Assembly (NCBI RefSeq): GCF_014268595.2
Contig: NZ_CP077091.1
Span: forward strand, 5,128,001 to 5,192,000
Source of the DNA: Pseudomonas hamedanensis
GTDB taxonomy: Bacteria > Pseudomonadota > Gammaproteobacteria > Pseudomonadales > Pseudomonadaceae
Direction of reading: 5' to 3'
Length of the DNA stretch: 64,000 bases
The position numbers were made by a program, and so were the translations under genes. The notes beneath the pieces are model-generated. The model did no database searches, had not been told where the DNA came from, and saw only the letters and a program-made list of their open reading frames with translations. The first letter of the stretch is position 1. Each line of letters opens with the position of its first letter. Of this stretch, positions 27,536-35,970 are shown piece by piece.

Positions 27536-27625
27536 TGTAGGAGTGAGCCTGCTCGCGATAGCTGTCTATCAGCCAATGAAAATGGTGAATGTGATACCGC
27601 TATCGCGAGCAGGCTCACTCCTACA
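27536..27625. repeat. REPIN, TGTAGGAGTGAGCCTGCTCGCGA family
   Basis: Head-to-head arms extended by GATAGC/GCTATC, with a 33-nt loop, 14 nt after the gap stop. It may serve as the end of the gap transcript. Confidence 0.85.
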
Positions 27626-27670
27626 ATGGATTTGTGTTGTATTCGAAATCAGCGCTTGACCATTTGGCTG

Positions 27671-27689
27671 GATGATAAGCATTATCATT
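27671..27689. promoter_or_regulatory. Fur box upstream of hxuI
   Basis: GATGATAAGCATTATCATT, symmetric 9-1-9 with seven of nine pairs matching, close to the Fur consensus GATAATGATAATCATTATC. It lies 26 nt before the sigma-factor gene, so iron repression is expected. Confidence 0.75.
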
Positions 27690-27714
27690 CGCTCAAAATG
27701 GATCAGGTCCTCCC

Positions 27715-28233
27715 GTGAGTCAATCGCGCTTCAACCACGTCTTCCTCGCCCAGCGCACTTCGCTGCTGCGCACGCTGGAACGGATGGTCAACAATCACAG
27801 CACCGCTGAAGACCTGTTGCAGGAGACCTACCTGCGCGTGACGCGGGCGCTGAGCGAGCGGGCCATCGATCACCTTGAACCCTTTGTCTTCCAGACCGCG
27901 CGCAATCTGGCGCTGGACCATTTGCGTGCGCGCAAGATTCATTCTCGAACCATGGTCGACGATGTTCCGCAGGACGTCGTGCACAGCATCGCCGCCCCCG
28001 CCAGCAGCGCTGAAGACGCCGCCCACGCCGAACAACTGCTGGAGCGTTTGAACGTGAGCCTCAGCCAACTCAGCGCGCGTCAGCAACAAATATTCATCCT
28101 CAGCCGCCTGCACGGGCACAGCTATCAGGAGATCGCTGAACAACTGAACGTGTCGCTGAGTACCGTGCAGAAAGAATTGAAACTGATCATGTCGATCTGC
28201 ATCGGCGTCGCCGAGCGCTTGAATGGCGACTGA
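27715..28233 (+). CDS. hxuI: FecI-like ECF sigma factor of a heme-signalling system
   Basis: Extracytoplasmic-function sigma factor, 172 aa. It has region 2 (AEDLLQETYLRVTRAL ... FVFQTARNLALDHLRARK) and region 4 (LSARQQQIFILSRLHGHSYQEIAEQLNVSLSTVQKEL). The start is GTG 27715; the nearby ATG 27698 runs into a stop after six codons. A Fur box precedes it. The following FecR-like gene, a receptor with a signalling domain and a heme oxygenase give the layout of the Pseudomonas Hxu heme system (PA1300-1302 in P. aeruginosa), so the name is by context. Confidence 0.85.
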   Translation: MSQSRFNHVFLAQRTSLLRTLERMVNNHSTAEDLLQETYLRVTRALSERAIDHLEPFVFQTARNLALDHLRARKIHSRTMVDDVPQDVVHSIAAPASSAEDAAHAEQLLERLNVSLSQLSARQQQIFILSRLHGHSYQEIAEQLNVSLSTVQKELKLIMSICIGVAERLNGD

Positions 28234-28357
28234 GGCTGTAGGGCGTTTCTGTAAGTGACAGGATCGACTGCAGTGATCATCGGGCTTTGCTACCCTTGCC
28301 CGACTTTTACGCTTCACTAAAAAAACAGCCGTGCACAGACACTGCCGAGGAACCACC

Positions 28358-29323
28358 GTGACGGATACCCACCGCTCGCCTTCACCGGATTCGGTGCAGG
28401 ACGCTGCAAACGCAATGGACCAGGCGCTGGACTGGCTCATCGTGCTTGGTAGCCCGGACGAGGAGCAGACCCGGCAATTTCATGCCTGGCTGGCGGCCGA
28501 TCCGTTGAATGCAGAGGCGTTTGCCAGGGCTCAGGCAATCTGGGACGGTCCGCAGGTCGTATTGTGTGCCCAGGCCCTCGCGGCGAAACCTTCCCGGGTC
28601 ACGGCCTTCAAACGCTTGCGCGCGCACTGGAAACCCTTGGCCACCGCGGCGGTGCTGGTGCTCGGTCTGTTCAGTTTCAGCAACCTGCCGCTGCGCCTGC
28701 AAGCCGATCACCTGACCGTGGTTGGCGAGCGCCAGCGCCTGCAACTCGAAGATGGCTCGAAGGTCCTGCTCAACACCAACTCGGCGTTCTCCAGCACCAT
28801 CAACGATCAGCAACGCGTGGCCCGGCTGTTTCAGGGCGAGGCGTTTTTCGAGATCGCCAGCGGGCGCAGCCAACCGCTGGAAATCGATGCCGGCCCGGTC
28901 CAGGCCAGCGTGCATGACACCGCATTTGCCGTTCGTTATCTCGACGGCGTGGCGCAGGTCAATGTGCAGCGTGGCGACGTCGATCTGCGCGCCACGCACA
29001 ACGACGCCCGCGTGCGCCTGAGCGCTGGGGAAAGTATCCGCATCGGCCCCAACGGTTTCGACCGGCCGGCCAGGCTCGATGCCAACACGGACCTGGCCTG
29101 GGTACAAGGCCGACTGGTGTTTGAAAACTGCCCGCTGAATCAGGTGCTGGCCGAACTGCGCCGCTACTACCCGGGCTGGATCATCAACAACAACGAGCAA
29201 CTGGCCGACGTTGCCGTCACTGGCAATTACCGCCTCGATCAGCCGCTCGACGTGGTCCGCTCCCTTGCTCACATCACCTCGGCGCGCTTACAGGAATTTC
29301 CCGCGTTGGTGATCTTGAACTAA
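28358..29323 (+). CDS. hxuR: FecR-like anti-sigma regulator
   Basis: Inner-membrane regulator that holds the sigma factor and receives the signal from the receptor. It has 321 aa: a cytoplasmic N-terminus with the FecR-type pattern FHAWLAADPLNAEAFARAQAIW, one membrane segment near residues 95-115 (ATAAVLVLGLFSF), a periplasmic FecR domain (RQRLQLEDGSKVLLNTNSAF ... GEAFFEIA) and a C-terminal STN-like YRLDQPLDVVRSL. GTG 28358 was chosen over GTG 28331 because GAGGAA lies 6 nt before it. It follows hxuI by 124 nt. Confidence 0.86.
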   Translation: MTDTHRSPSPDSVQDAANAMDQALDWLIVLGSPDEEQTRQFHAWLAADPLNAEAFARAQAIWDGPQVVLCAQALAAKPSRVTAFKRLRAHWKPLATAAVLVLGLFSFSNLPLRLQADHLTVVGERQRLQLEDGSKVLLNTNSAFSSTINDQQRVARLFQGEAFFEIASGRSQPLEIDAGPVQASVHDTAFAVRYLDGVAQVNVQRGDVDLRATHNDARVRLSAGESIRIGPNGFDRPARLDANTDLAWVQGRLVFENCPLNQVLAELRRYYPGWIINNNEQLADVAVTGNYRLDQPLDVVRSLAHITSARLQEFPALVILN

Positions 29324-29341
29324 ATGAGAATTATTTTTACT
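29323..29341. promoter_or_regulatory. Candidate Fur box upstream of the heme receptor
   Basis: AAATGAGAATTATTTTTAC, immediately at the hxuR stop. GAGAAT-T-ATTTTT agrees with GATAAT-N-ATTATC at nine of twelve positions. It would allow iron control of the receptor independent of hxuI. Confidence 0.5.
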
Positions 29342-29442
29342 CGATAGCCACCGGTAGTACGTCTCGTTATAGCCAATGCAATTGATTCGCATCACCATGC
29401 GATCAGCACCTATAAAGATTCGTGCGACACGGAGCGCTATCG

Positions 29443-32028
29443 ATGTCCTCTCGCCTTACCCGCCAGACTGCTTCCCCTTCCCGCGTACTGTCACTATTGA
29501 CCGCGGCCATGCTGATGGCCGGCAGCGCACCGCTGCTGGCTGCCACTGAACCGGCGTCGCGCAACATGGCGGATTACTCGTTCGCCATCGGCCAGCAACC
29601 GCTGGTCTCGGCGCTCAATGCCTTCACCGCCGTGACCGGCTGGCAGGTCGGCTTGCCGGCGGAACTGGGCCAGGGTGTGTCGTCGCCGGGCGTGCGCGGT
29701 TCGCTGCCGCCGGAAAAAGCCCTGGAACGGCTGTTGGTGGGGACCAACCTGAGCTTCCGCAAAATCAGCAACAACAACGTCGTGCTGGAAAAGCGCAACG
29801 CCAGCGGCACGCTGAATCTGGATCAGGTGACCATCAGCGCCACCCGTCAGCAACAGTCGGTCAGCAGCGTGCCGTCCACTGTCAGCGTGCACACTCGCGA
29901 CGAGCTGGACCGCAACAACGTCAACACCATCAAGGATCTGGTGCGCTACGAGCCAGGTGTCTCCGTCGGTGGCGCCGGTCAGCGTGGCGGCATCAGCGGC
30001 TACAACATCCGCGGCATCGACGGCGACCGCATTCTGACGCAGGTCGACGGCGTGGAAATCCCCAACGGTTTCTTCAACGGCCCGTACGCCAAGAGCCAGC
30101 GCAACTACGTCGACCCGGAAATCGTCAAGCGCGTAGAGATCCTCCGTGGCCCGGCGTCGGTGCTGTACGGCAGTAACGCCATCGGTGGCGCCGTCAGTTA
30201 TTACACCCTCGATGCAGACGACATCATCAAGCCCGGCAAAGACGTCGGCGCCCGTTTGAAAAGCGGTTACAGCTCTGCCGACGACAGCTGGTTGAAGTCT
30301 GCCACCGTCGCCGGACGTGCCGAACAGTTCGATGCGCTGTTGCACTACAGCCAGCGCGACGGCCATGAAACCGAATCCTACGGCAACCACAACGGTACGG
30401 GGCTTGCGCGCACCGCCGCCAACCCGGAGGACGTGCGTGCGACCAACGTGCTGGCCAAGCTCGGCTGGAACTACAACGACGATTCGCGCCTGGGCCTGAC
30501 CTACGAAAAGTACAAGGATGACCGCGACACTGACCAGAAAAGCGCTTATGGCGGCCCGTACGTCAACGGCGCCCCGACGATCCCGACCAGCCTGCTGCCC
30601 GGCGGCATGTACCAGTGGCGCACCGGCAACGACACCATTACCCGCGAGCGTTTCGGCATCGAGCACCGCTTTGCCCTCGACAGCCTGCTGGTCGACAACG
30701 TCAAGTGGAGCCTCAATCACCAGATCGCCAAGACCGACCAGAGTACTGAAGAGTATTACTACCCGATGACCCGTAAAGTGCTGCGTACCCGCGATACGCT
30801 TTACGAGGAGAAGCAGTGGGTGTTCGACGCGCAACTGGACAAGGCTTTCGCCATCGGTGACACCGACCATGTGCTGACCTATGGCACCACAATCAAGCAA
30901 CAGAAAGTCACCGGTTCGCGCAGTGGCGATGGCAAGTGCCTGGCCGTCGGCCGTGGCTGCACGGCGATTGGCGCGACCAGCACAGCTGATGTACTGAAGA
31001 AAGCCAGCGACTTCCCCGATCCGACCATCAACACCTACAGCCTGTTCGCCCAGGACCAGATCAGCTGGAACAACTGGACCTTCGTGCCGGGCCTGCGCTA
31101 CGACTACACCCAGCTCAAGCCGCACATCACCGAGGAATTCCTCAACACCGTAAATGCCGACGGCAAAGGTACGGTCAGCGACAAGAACAAGACCTGGCAC
31201 AAGGTGTCGCCGAAGTTCGGCCTGACCTACGCGCTGACGGAAAACTACACCTGGTACGGCCAGTACGCCGAAGGCTTCCGCACACCGACCGCAAAGGCGT
31301 TGTATGGCCGTTTCGAGAACACCACCACCGGCTACACCGTCGCGCCTAATTCCGACCTTGAGCCGGAGAAAAGCAAAGGCTTCGAAACCGGTCTGCGCGG
31401 CAACTTCGAGCAAGGCTCGTTCGACGTCGCGGTGTTCTATAACAAATACCGCGACTTCATTAACGAAGATGCGGTCAAGCCCGGCGACGATCAGTTGACC
31501 TTCCAGAGCAACAACATCAAACGCGCCACCATCAAGGGTGCGGAAGTCAAAGGCCGCTTGAATCTGGATGCGTTCGGCGCGCCGCAGGGCCTCTACACCC
31601 AAGGCTCGATCGCCTACGCCTACGGTCGTAACAACGACAACGGCGAGCCGATCAACAGCGTCAATCCACTCACCGGCGTCTTCGGCCTCGGTTACGACCA
31701 GGACACCTATGGCGGCCTGCTGAGCTGGACCGTGGTGAAGAAAAAGGACCGCGTCGACGACAGCAATTTCAAGTCGCCGGACGGTGTCAGCAGCCAGTTC
31801 AAGACGCCGGGCTTCGGCATTCTCGATCTGGCCGGGTATTACAAAGTCAGCGATGACGTCACCGTCAGTGGCGGGATTTACAACCTGACCGACAAGAAAT
31901 ACTGGCTGTGGGATGACGTGCGCGGCTACGACAGCGTTGGCGAAGCCTCGGTAACGCAACCGGCCAACCTTGATCGCCTGACTCAGCCGGGACGCAACTT
32001 CGCGATCAACCTGATCTGGGACATCTGA
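29443..32028 (+). CDS. hxuA: TonB-dependent heme/hemoglobin receptor with N-terminal signalling domain
   Basis: Outer-membrane receptor of 861 aa: signal peptide to about residue 34 (PLLAAT), STN signalling domain about 45-110, TonB box LDQVTISATR near 130, plug with NIRGIDGDRILTQVDGVEIP and VEILRGPASVLYGSNAIGG, then a barrel ending NLIWDI. It resembles the hemoglobin/heme receptor subfamily. In the FRAP...NPNL region it reads FRTP ... NSDLEPE with no His between, only Tyr residues, which may act as heme ligand as in PhuR. ATG 29443 has GGAG 8 nt upstream; GTG 29422 has none. A terminator follows. Confidence 0.87.
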   Translation: MSSRLTRQTASPSRVLSLLTAAMLMAGSAPLLAATEPASRNMADYSFAIGQQPLVSALNAFTAVTGWQVGLPAELGQGVSSPGVRGSLPPEKALERLLVGTNLSFRKISNNNVVLEKRNASGTLNLDQVTISATRQQQSVSSVPSTVSVHTRDELDRNNVNTIKDLVRYEPGVSVGGAGQRGGISGYNIRGIDGDRILTQVDGVEIPNGFFNGPYAKSQRNYVDPEIVKRVEILRGPASVLYGSNAIGGAVSYYTLDADDIIKPGKDVGARLKSGYSSADDSWLKSATVAGRAEQFDALLHYSQRDGHETESYGNHNGTGLARTAANPEDVRATNVLAKLGWNYNDDSRLGLTYEKYKDDRDTDQKSAYGGPYVNGAPTIPTSLLPGGMYQWRTGNDTITRERFGIEHRFALDSLLVDNVKWSLNHQIAKTDQSTEEYYYPMTRKVLRTRDTLYEEKQWVFDAQLDKAFAIGDTDHVLTYGTTIKQQKVTGSRSGDGKCLAVGRGCTAIGATSTADVLKKASDFPDPTINTYSLFAQDQISWNNWTFVPGLRYDYTQLKPHITEEFLNTVNADGKGTVSDKNKTWHKVSPKFGLTYALTENYTWYGQYAEGFRTPTAKALYGRFENTTTGYTVAPNSDLEPEKSKGFETGLRGNFEQGSFDVAVFYNKYRDFINEDAVKPGDDQLTFQSNNIKRATIKGAEVKGRLNLDAFGAPQGLYTQGSIAYAYGRNNDNGEPINSVNPLTGVFGLGYDQDTYGGLLSWTVVKKKDRVDDSNFKSPDGVSSQFKTPGFGILDLAGYYKVSDDVTVSGGIYNLTDKKYWLWDDVRGYDSVGEASVTQPANLDRLTQPGRNFAINLIWDI

Positions 32029-32037
32029 TCCGGCCGG

Positions 32038-32079
32038 CCTCACTGCGCGTGTTCAGTTATTGCGCAGTGAGGTTTTTTT
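32038..32079 (+). terminator. Terminator after the heme receptor gene
   Basis: An 11-bp stem CCTCACTGCGC/GCGCAGTGAGG with a 13-nt loop followed by seven T. It lies between receptor and heme oxygenase genes, so hemO depends on read-through or its own promoter. Confidence 0.88.
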
Positions 32080-32141
32080 ACGCTCCGGCGCCTGCCCGTA
32101 CGTCTTGTTATCAAGCGCCTCATCTATCAAGGACACCCCCC

Positions 32142-32738
32142 ATGACTGCCTCGGAAAAAGCCCTGCGTTCGCAACGCCTGAACCAGATCACCCATGAGCC
32201 GCACAGCAAACTCGATGCGTTGGTCAAGGCCCACGCGCCATTCGAAACCCGCGCCAGCTTCGCCCGTTTCGTCGTCGCGCAATACCTGTTCCAGTCGGAA
32301 CTGGTCGAGCTGTACAACGACGCCGAACTGACCGCGATTATCGCGGACCTGCCGGCCCGCTGCCGCGCCGAAGCGGCCAGGGCCGACCTTGCCGACCTCG
32401 ACACCGAAGTTCCGGCGTCTGTAGCCGGCGCGGTGAAAAACCCGAGCAAGGCACGGGCGCTGGGCTGGCTCTTTGTGTCCGAAGGTTCGAAGCTCGGCGC
32501 AGCGTTCCTGATCAAACGCGCGGTGGCGCTGGAGCTGAGCGAAACCTTCGGTGCCCGTCATTTGGCTGAACCGCAAGGTGGGCGTGCCGAGGGCTGGAAA
32601 AGTTTTGTACGCACCCTCGACGCCTTGCCATTCACGGCTGAGGAGGAAGCCGAAGTGGAGCAAGGTGCGCTGGAGGCGTTCAACCGCTTCACCGTGCTGC
32701 TGGAACAGGCATACGCAACCGAAGCCGAACCTGCCTGA
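32142..32738 (+). CDS. hemO: Heme oxygenase HemO (PigA-like)
   Basis: Degrades imported heme to biliverdin, CO and iron. It has 198 aa and aligns with P. aeruginosa PigA/HemO through LRSQRLN..T.EPH, LGWLFVSEGSKLGAAFL and GARHLAEP.GGRA.GWKSF. The proximal heme ligand is His21. PigA residues tied to its unusual beta/delta cleavage (Asn19, Lys34, Phe117) correspond to Asn14, Lys29 and the Phe of LGWLF here, while Lys132 is Arg, so similar regiochemistry is likely (inference). The start ATG 32142 has AAGGA 8 nt upstream. Its position after hxuA supports the heme role. Confidence 0.9.
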   Translation: MTASEKALRSQRLNQITHEPHSKLDALVKAHAPFETRASFARFVVAQYLFQSELVELYNDAELTAIIADLPARCRAEAARADLADLDTEVPASVAGAVKNPSKARALGWLFVSEGSKLGAAFLIKRAVALELSETFGARHLAEPQGGRAEGWKSFVRTLDALPFTAEEEAEVEQGALEAFNRFTVLLEQAYATEAEPA

Positions 32739-32756
32739 CACACCGCAGTTTTTCTC

Positions 32757-32846
32757 TGTAGGAGTGAGCCTGCTCGCGATAGCGTCTTTTCATTCAACAT
32801 CGATGTCGACTGATACACCGCTATCGCGAGCAGGCTCACTCCTACA
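32757..32846. repeat. REPIN, TGTAGGAGTGAGCCTGCTCGCGA family
   Basis: Head-to-head arms extended by GATAGC/GCTATC, between hemO and the DUF454 gene. Confidence 0.85.
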
Positions 32847-32903
32847 GGGGGATCGCGTAAGTCTGTAAGATCTCCGTTCCGCTTCAGAAGCCACCGCTGA
32901 GCC

Positions 32904-33293
32904 ATGCCCGCACCCGCCACCTCAAAACTCGCCCGTCTGCTGTTCGGTCTGCTCGCCTATGTCAGCCTTGGCATCGGCCTGATCGCGATTGTCGTGCCCG
33001 GCCTGCCGACCACCGAGTTCATCCTCCTCGCTGCGTGGGCGGCGACCCGCAGTTCGCCGCGCCTGAGTGCCTGGCTGGAGAACCATCGCCTGTTCGGACC
33101 GATCCTCAGTAACTGGCGCAACGGCAGAATCATCGCGCGCAACGCCAAGATCAGCGCCACCGCGAGCATGCTGCTGTGCGCGACGCTGATGCTGGTGATG
33201 CTCGATCACGGTTGGCCGATTTACCTGGCAATTGCCGGGATGAGCCTGGGCAACCTGTGGATCTGGTCACGCCCGGAATGCATCCCTCACTAG
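32904..33293 (+). CDS. DUF454 (YbaN) family inner-membrane protein
   Basis: Protein of 129 aa with an N-terminal hydrophobic hairpin (FGLLAYVSLGIGLIAIVVPGLPTTEFILLAAW) bearing the family motif VPGLPTTEF, then SSPRLSAWLENHRLFGPILSNWRNGR, then two more hydrophobic stretches. This matches YbaN-type DUF454 proteins, whose function is unknown. In Pseudomonas the family often adjoins heme or iron genes, and it lies directly after hemO, though a REPIN separates them. Confidence 0.82.
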   Translation: MPAPATSKLARLLFGLLAYVSLGIGLIAIVVPGLPTTEFILLAAWAATRSSPRLSAWLENHRLFGPILSNWRNGRIIARNAKISATASMLLCATLMLVMLDHGWPIYLAIAGMSLGNLWIWSRPECIPH

Positions 33294-33639
33294 TTCAGCC
33301 AATTCCCTGTGGCGAGGTAGCTTGCTCCCGCTGGAGGGCGAAGCACTCCCCGGCATTTTGCCTGACAAACCTGGATTGCAGGTTTTGCGACGGCTGCGCA
33401 GTCGAGCGGGAGCAAGCTCCCTCGCCACAAAAAAGCCCTCAGCGGCCGAGCGAAATCTCCCTGAATTTTTAATCGTTTTCAGCACTTTCCCCTGCGCAAA
33501 CGTTTAGCGGCGACCGTCCGTCGGCAAGCGCCTCATGCCGTCTCGCTCGACGCCGATGAGCATTGAATGGCGCTGAATGGATTTGGCAAACCGGGCTCCT
33601 GGCCCAGGCCACCTGTTTATTCCATTCGCGAGATCGCCC
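33294..33639. other. DUF454-MCP intergenic
   Basis: A 346-bp gap with a divergent REPIN-like inverted repeat (33309-33428) and about 200 bp of MCP leader. GCCGATGA at 33552 resembles a flagellar sigma-28 -10 element, but no matching -35 TAAA is visible. I see no gene. Confidence 0.45.
33309..33428. repeat. REPIN-like repeat with GTGGCGAGGTAGCTTGCTCCCGCT arms
   Basis: Outer GTGGCGAGG ... CTCGCCAC arms as in the GTGGCGAGG family, but the inner part is AGCTTGCTCCCGCT ... AGCGGGAGCAAGCT instead of GGATTTATCCCC. It is a distinct subtype, present once in this window. Confidence 0.78.
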
Positions 33640-35778
33640 ATGTTCGACGCCCTTTCCATTCGCCTGAAAATTGTCCTGCTCTCCGGCCTGTGCCTGCTCG
33701 GTGTGGTGGCGCTGATTGTCGGCATGAACATTTATCAGACCAACCAGAACGACGCGGTGGTCAGCACCTCGAGCAGCAAGATGCTCACCGCCAGCGTACA
33801 GAACCTGCTGCAAGCCAAGGCCGCCGAGCAAGCGGTGCGGGTGCAGAAGACCTTCGGCGAAAGCCTGCTGGTGGTCACTGCCCTCGCCGACCAGATCAAA
33901 GATCTTCGGACGATGGCGGCCAAGCGTTCACTGGATGCTGGCGCCGTGCGTGAAGAGTTGAACCAGAGCCTGAAAACCACCTTCGAGCGCAACGACAAGG
34001 TGCTCGGCATCTGGCTGGCCTTCGAACCCAACGGCCTCGACGGCAAGGACAGCGAGTTCGCCAACGATGCCGCGCGTCAGTCCAACGAAGCCGGGCGTTT
34101 CGCCTCGTACTGGAGCCGTGCCGGCGGCGCCTCGCTGAACACGATCATGGTCGAAGATGACCTGACCAAGACCACCCTCAGCGTCAGCGGTACGCCCTAC
34201 AACAGTTGGTACACCTGCCCTCGCGACAACAAGCGCACCTGCCTGCTCGACCCGTATGCCGACACCGTCGGTGGCAAGGAAATGCTCATGACGACCATTT
34301 CCGTACCGCTGCTGGTCGACGGCAAAGCCATCGGCGTGGTCGGTGTCGACATCGCCCTCGACGCCCTGCAAGCCGCCGCTGTCGATTCGCAACGCAGCCT
34401 GTTCAACAACGCCGGGCATATGTTGATCGTTTCCGGCAGTGGCGTGCTTGCTGCCGACAGCGCTGACGCCAGCCGGGTCGGCAAAAAAATCAGCGACACC
34501 CTCGGTGCCGATGGCCAGGATGTCTTGCAACTGGTCGGCAGCGGCACCGCGAAAATCCTTGAACAGGGCGAGTTGATTCGCGCCGTTTACCCGGTCGATC
34601 CGATCGGCAACTCGCGCGCCTGGGGCGTGGTCATCGACTTGCCAAAGCACGTGCTGCTGGCCGACTCGGTCAAGCTGCAAGCGGTGCTCGACGACGCGCA
34701 AGAAACCGGCGTGATCACCGCCCTGCTGGTGGCCGTCGCCGCCGGTGTAGTCGGTTTGTTGCTGATCTGGCTCACCGCCTCCGGCGTTACCCGCCCGATC
34801 AACAGCGTCGCCGACATGCTGAAAAACATCGCCAGCGGCGAAGGCGACCTGACCCAGCGCCTGAACTACAGCAAGAAAGACGAACTGGGCGAACTGGTGA
34901 ACTGGTTCAACCGCTTCCTCGACAAACTGCAACCGACCATCGCCCAGATCAAGCAGAGCATCACCGAAGCGCGCGGCACTGCTGACCAGTCCTCGGAAAT
35001 CGCCCGGCAGACCAGCGAAGGCATGCAGGTGCAGTTCCGCGAAATTGACCAGGTCGCCACCGCATCCAACGAAATGAGCGCCACTGCTCACGATGTCGCC
35101 AACAGCGCCTCGAACGCCGCCAATGCGGCGAAAGGCGCCGATCAATCGGCCAAGGACGGTATGGCGATCATCGAGCGCAGTACCCGCGACATCAATCAAC
35201 TGGCCGACGAAGTCAGCAAAGCGGTGACTGAAGTCGAAGCGCTGGCGGTCAACAGCGAGCAGATCGGCTCGGTGCTGGAAGTGATCCGCAGCATCGCCGA
35301 GCAAACCAACCTGCTCGCCCTCAACGCCGCCATCGAAGCCGCCCGTGCCGGTGAGAGCGGCCGAGGGTTTGCGGTGGTGGCGGACGAAGTGCGTAATCTG
35401 GCCAAGCGCACGCAGGATTCGGTAGAGGAGATTCGTCTGGTGATCGAACGCATCCAGACCGGCACCCGTGGCGTGGTCGCGACCATGCATTCGAGTCAGA
35501 CCCAGGCGCACAACAACGCCGGACAGATCCGCCACGCCGTCGATGCGCTGGGCAAGATCAGCGATGCGGTAACGGTGATCAGCGACATGAACCTGCAAAT
35601 TGCCAGCGCGGCTGAACAGCAAAGCGCAGTGGCTGAAGAGGTCAATCGCAACGTCTCGGCGATTCGTACCGTCACCGAAACCCTGACCGGGCAGGCCACC
35701 GAATCGGCGGCGATCAGCAGCCAGCTCAACAGCCTGGCGAGCCAGCAGATGAAACTGATGGATCAGTTCCGCGTCTAG
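33640..35778 (+). CDS. Methyl-accepting chemotaxis protein with periplasmic Cache-type sensor
   Basis: Chemoreceptor of 712 aa: TM1 about residues 10-32, a periplasmic double-Cache-like domain (about 35-350, with [14 protein letters not shown] and [17 protein letters not shown]), TM2 about 357-382, HAMP, then the signalling domain with the hairpin tip [23 protein letters not shown] near 550-572. No C-terminal receptor pentapeptide for CheR is present (it ends MDQFRV). ATG 33640 ([10 protein letters not shown]) begins just before TM1; an in-frame ATG at 33577 adds a poor tail. The ligand cannot be told; many such sensors bind amino acids. Confidence 0.9.
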   Translation: MFDALSIRLKIVLLSGLCLLGVVALIVGMNIYQTNQNDAVVSTSSSKMLTASVQNLLQAKAAEQAVRVQKTFGESLLVVTALADQIKDLRTMAAKRSLDAGAVREELNQSLKTTFERNDKVLGIWLAFEPNGLDGKDSEFANDAARQSNEAGRFASYWSRAGGASLNTIMVEDDLTKTTLSVSGTPYNSWYTCPRDNKRTCLLDPYADTVGGKEMLMTTISVPLLVDGKAIGVVGVDIALDALQAAAVDSQRSLFNNAGHMLIVSGSGVLAADSADASRVGKKISDTLGADGQDVLQLVGSGTAKILEQGELIRAVYPVDPIGNSRAWGVVIDLPKHVLLADSVKLQAVLDDAQETGVITALLVAVAAGVVGLLLIWLTASGVTRPINSVADMLKNIASGEGDLTQRLNYSKKDELGELVNWFNRFLDKLQPTIAQIKQSITEARGTADQSSEIARQTSEGMQVQFREIDQVATASNEMSATAHDVANSASNAANAAKGADQSAKDGMAIIERSTRDINQLADEVSKAVTEVEALAVNSEQIGSVLEVIRSIAEQTNLLALNAAIEAARAGESGRGFAVVADEVRNLAKRTQDSVEEIRLVIERIQTGTRGVVATMHSSQTQAHNNAGQIRHAVDALGKISDAVTVISDMNLQIASAAEQQSAVAEEVNRNVSAIRTVTETLTGQATESAAISSQLNSLASQQMKLMDQFRV

Positions 35779-35795
35779 TCGCTACCCCACCTACC

Positions 35796-35908
35796 GATCG
35801 TTCCCACGCTCCGCGTGGGAATGCATCAAGGGACGCTCCGCGTTCCAGCTTTCGATTGGGACGCAGAGCGTCCCGGGCGGCATTCCCACGCGGAGCGTGG
35901 GAACGATC
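35796..35908. repeat. REPIN, GATCGTTCCCACGCTCTGCGTGGGAA family
   Basis: Arms GATCGTTCCCACGCTCCGCGTGGGAATGCAT and its reverse complement at the right end, with an inner GGGACGCTC/GAGCGTCCC pair. It is a third REPIN family, also found at 43100 and 44599. Confidence 0.83.
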
Positions 35909-35970
35909 CAATTTCATCCAGACCGGTTTTTTTTGCACTATCATCGCCCTCTCGCTCCGGAGGGCCTTCG

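Noticed and set aside
33552..33559. GCCGATGA as a sigma-28 (FliA) promoter for the chemoreceptor
   Set aside because: No TAAA-type -35 element at the right distance.
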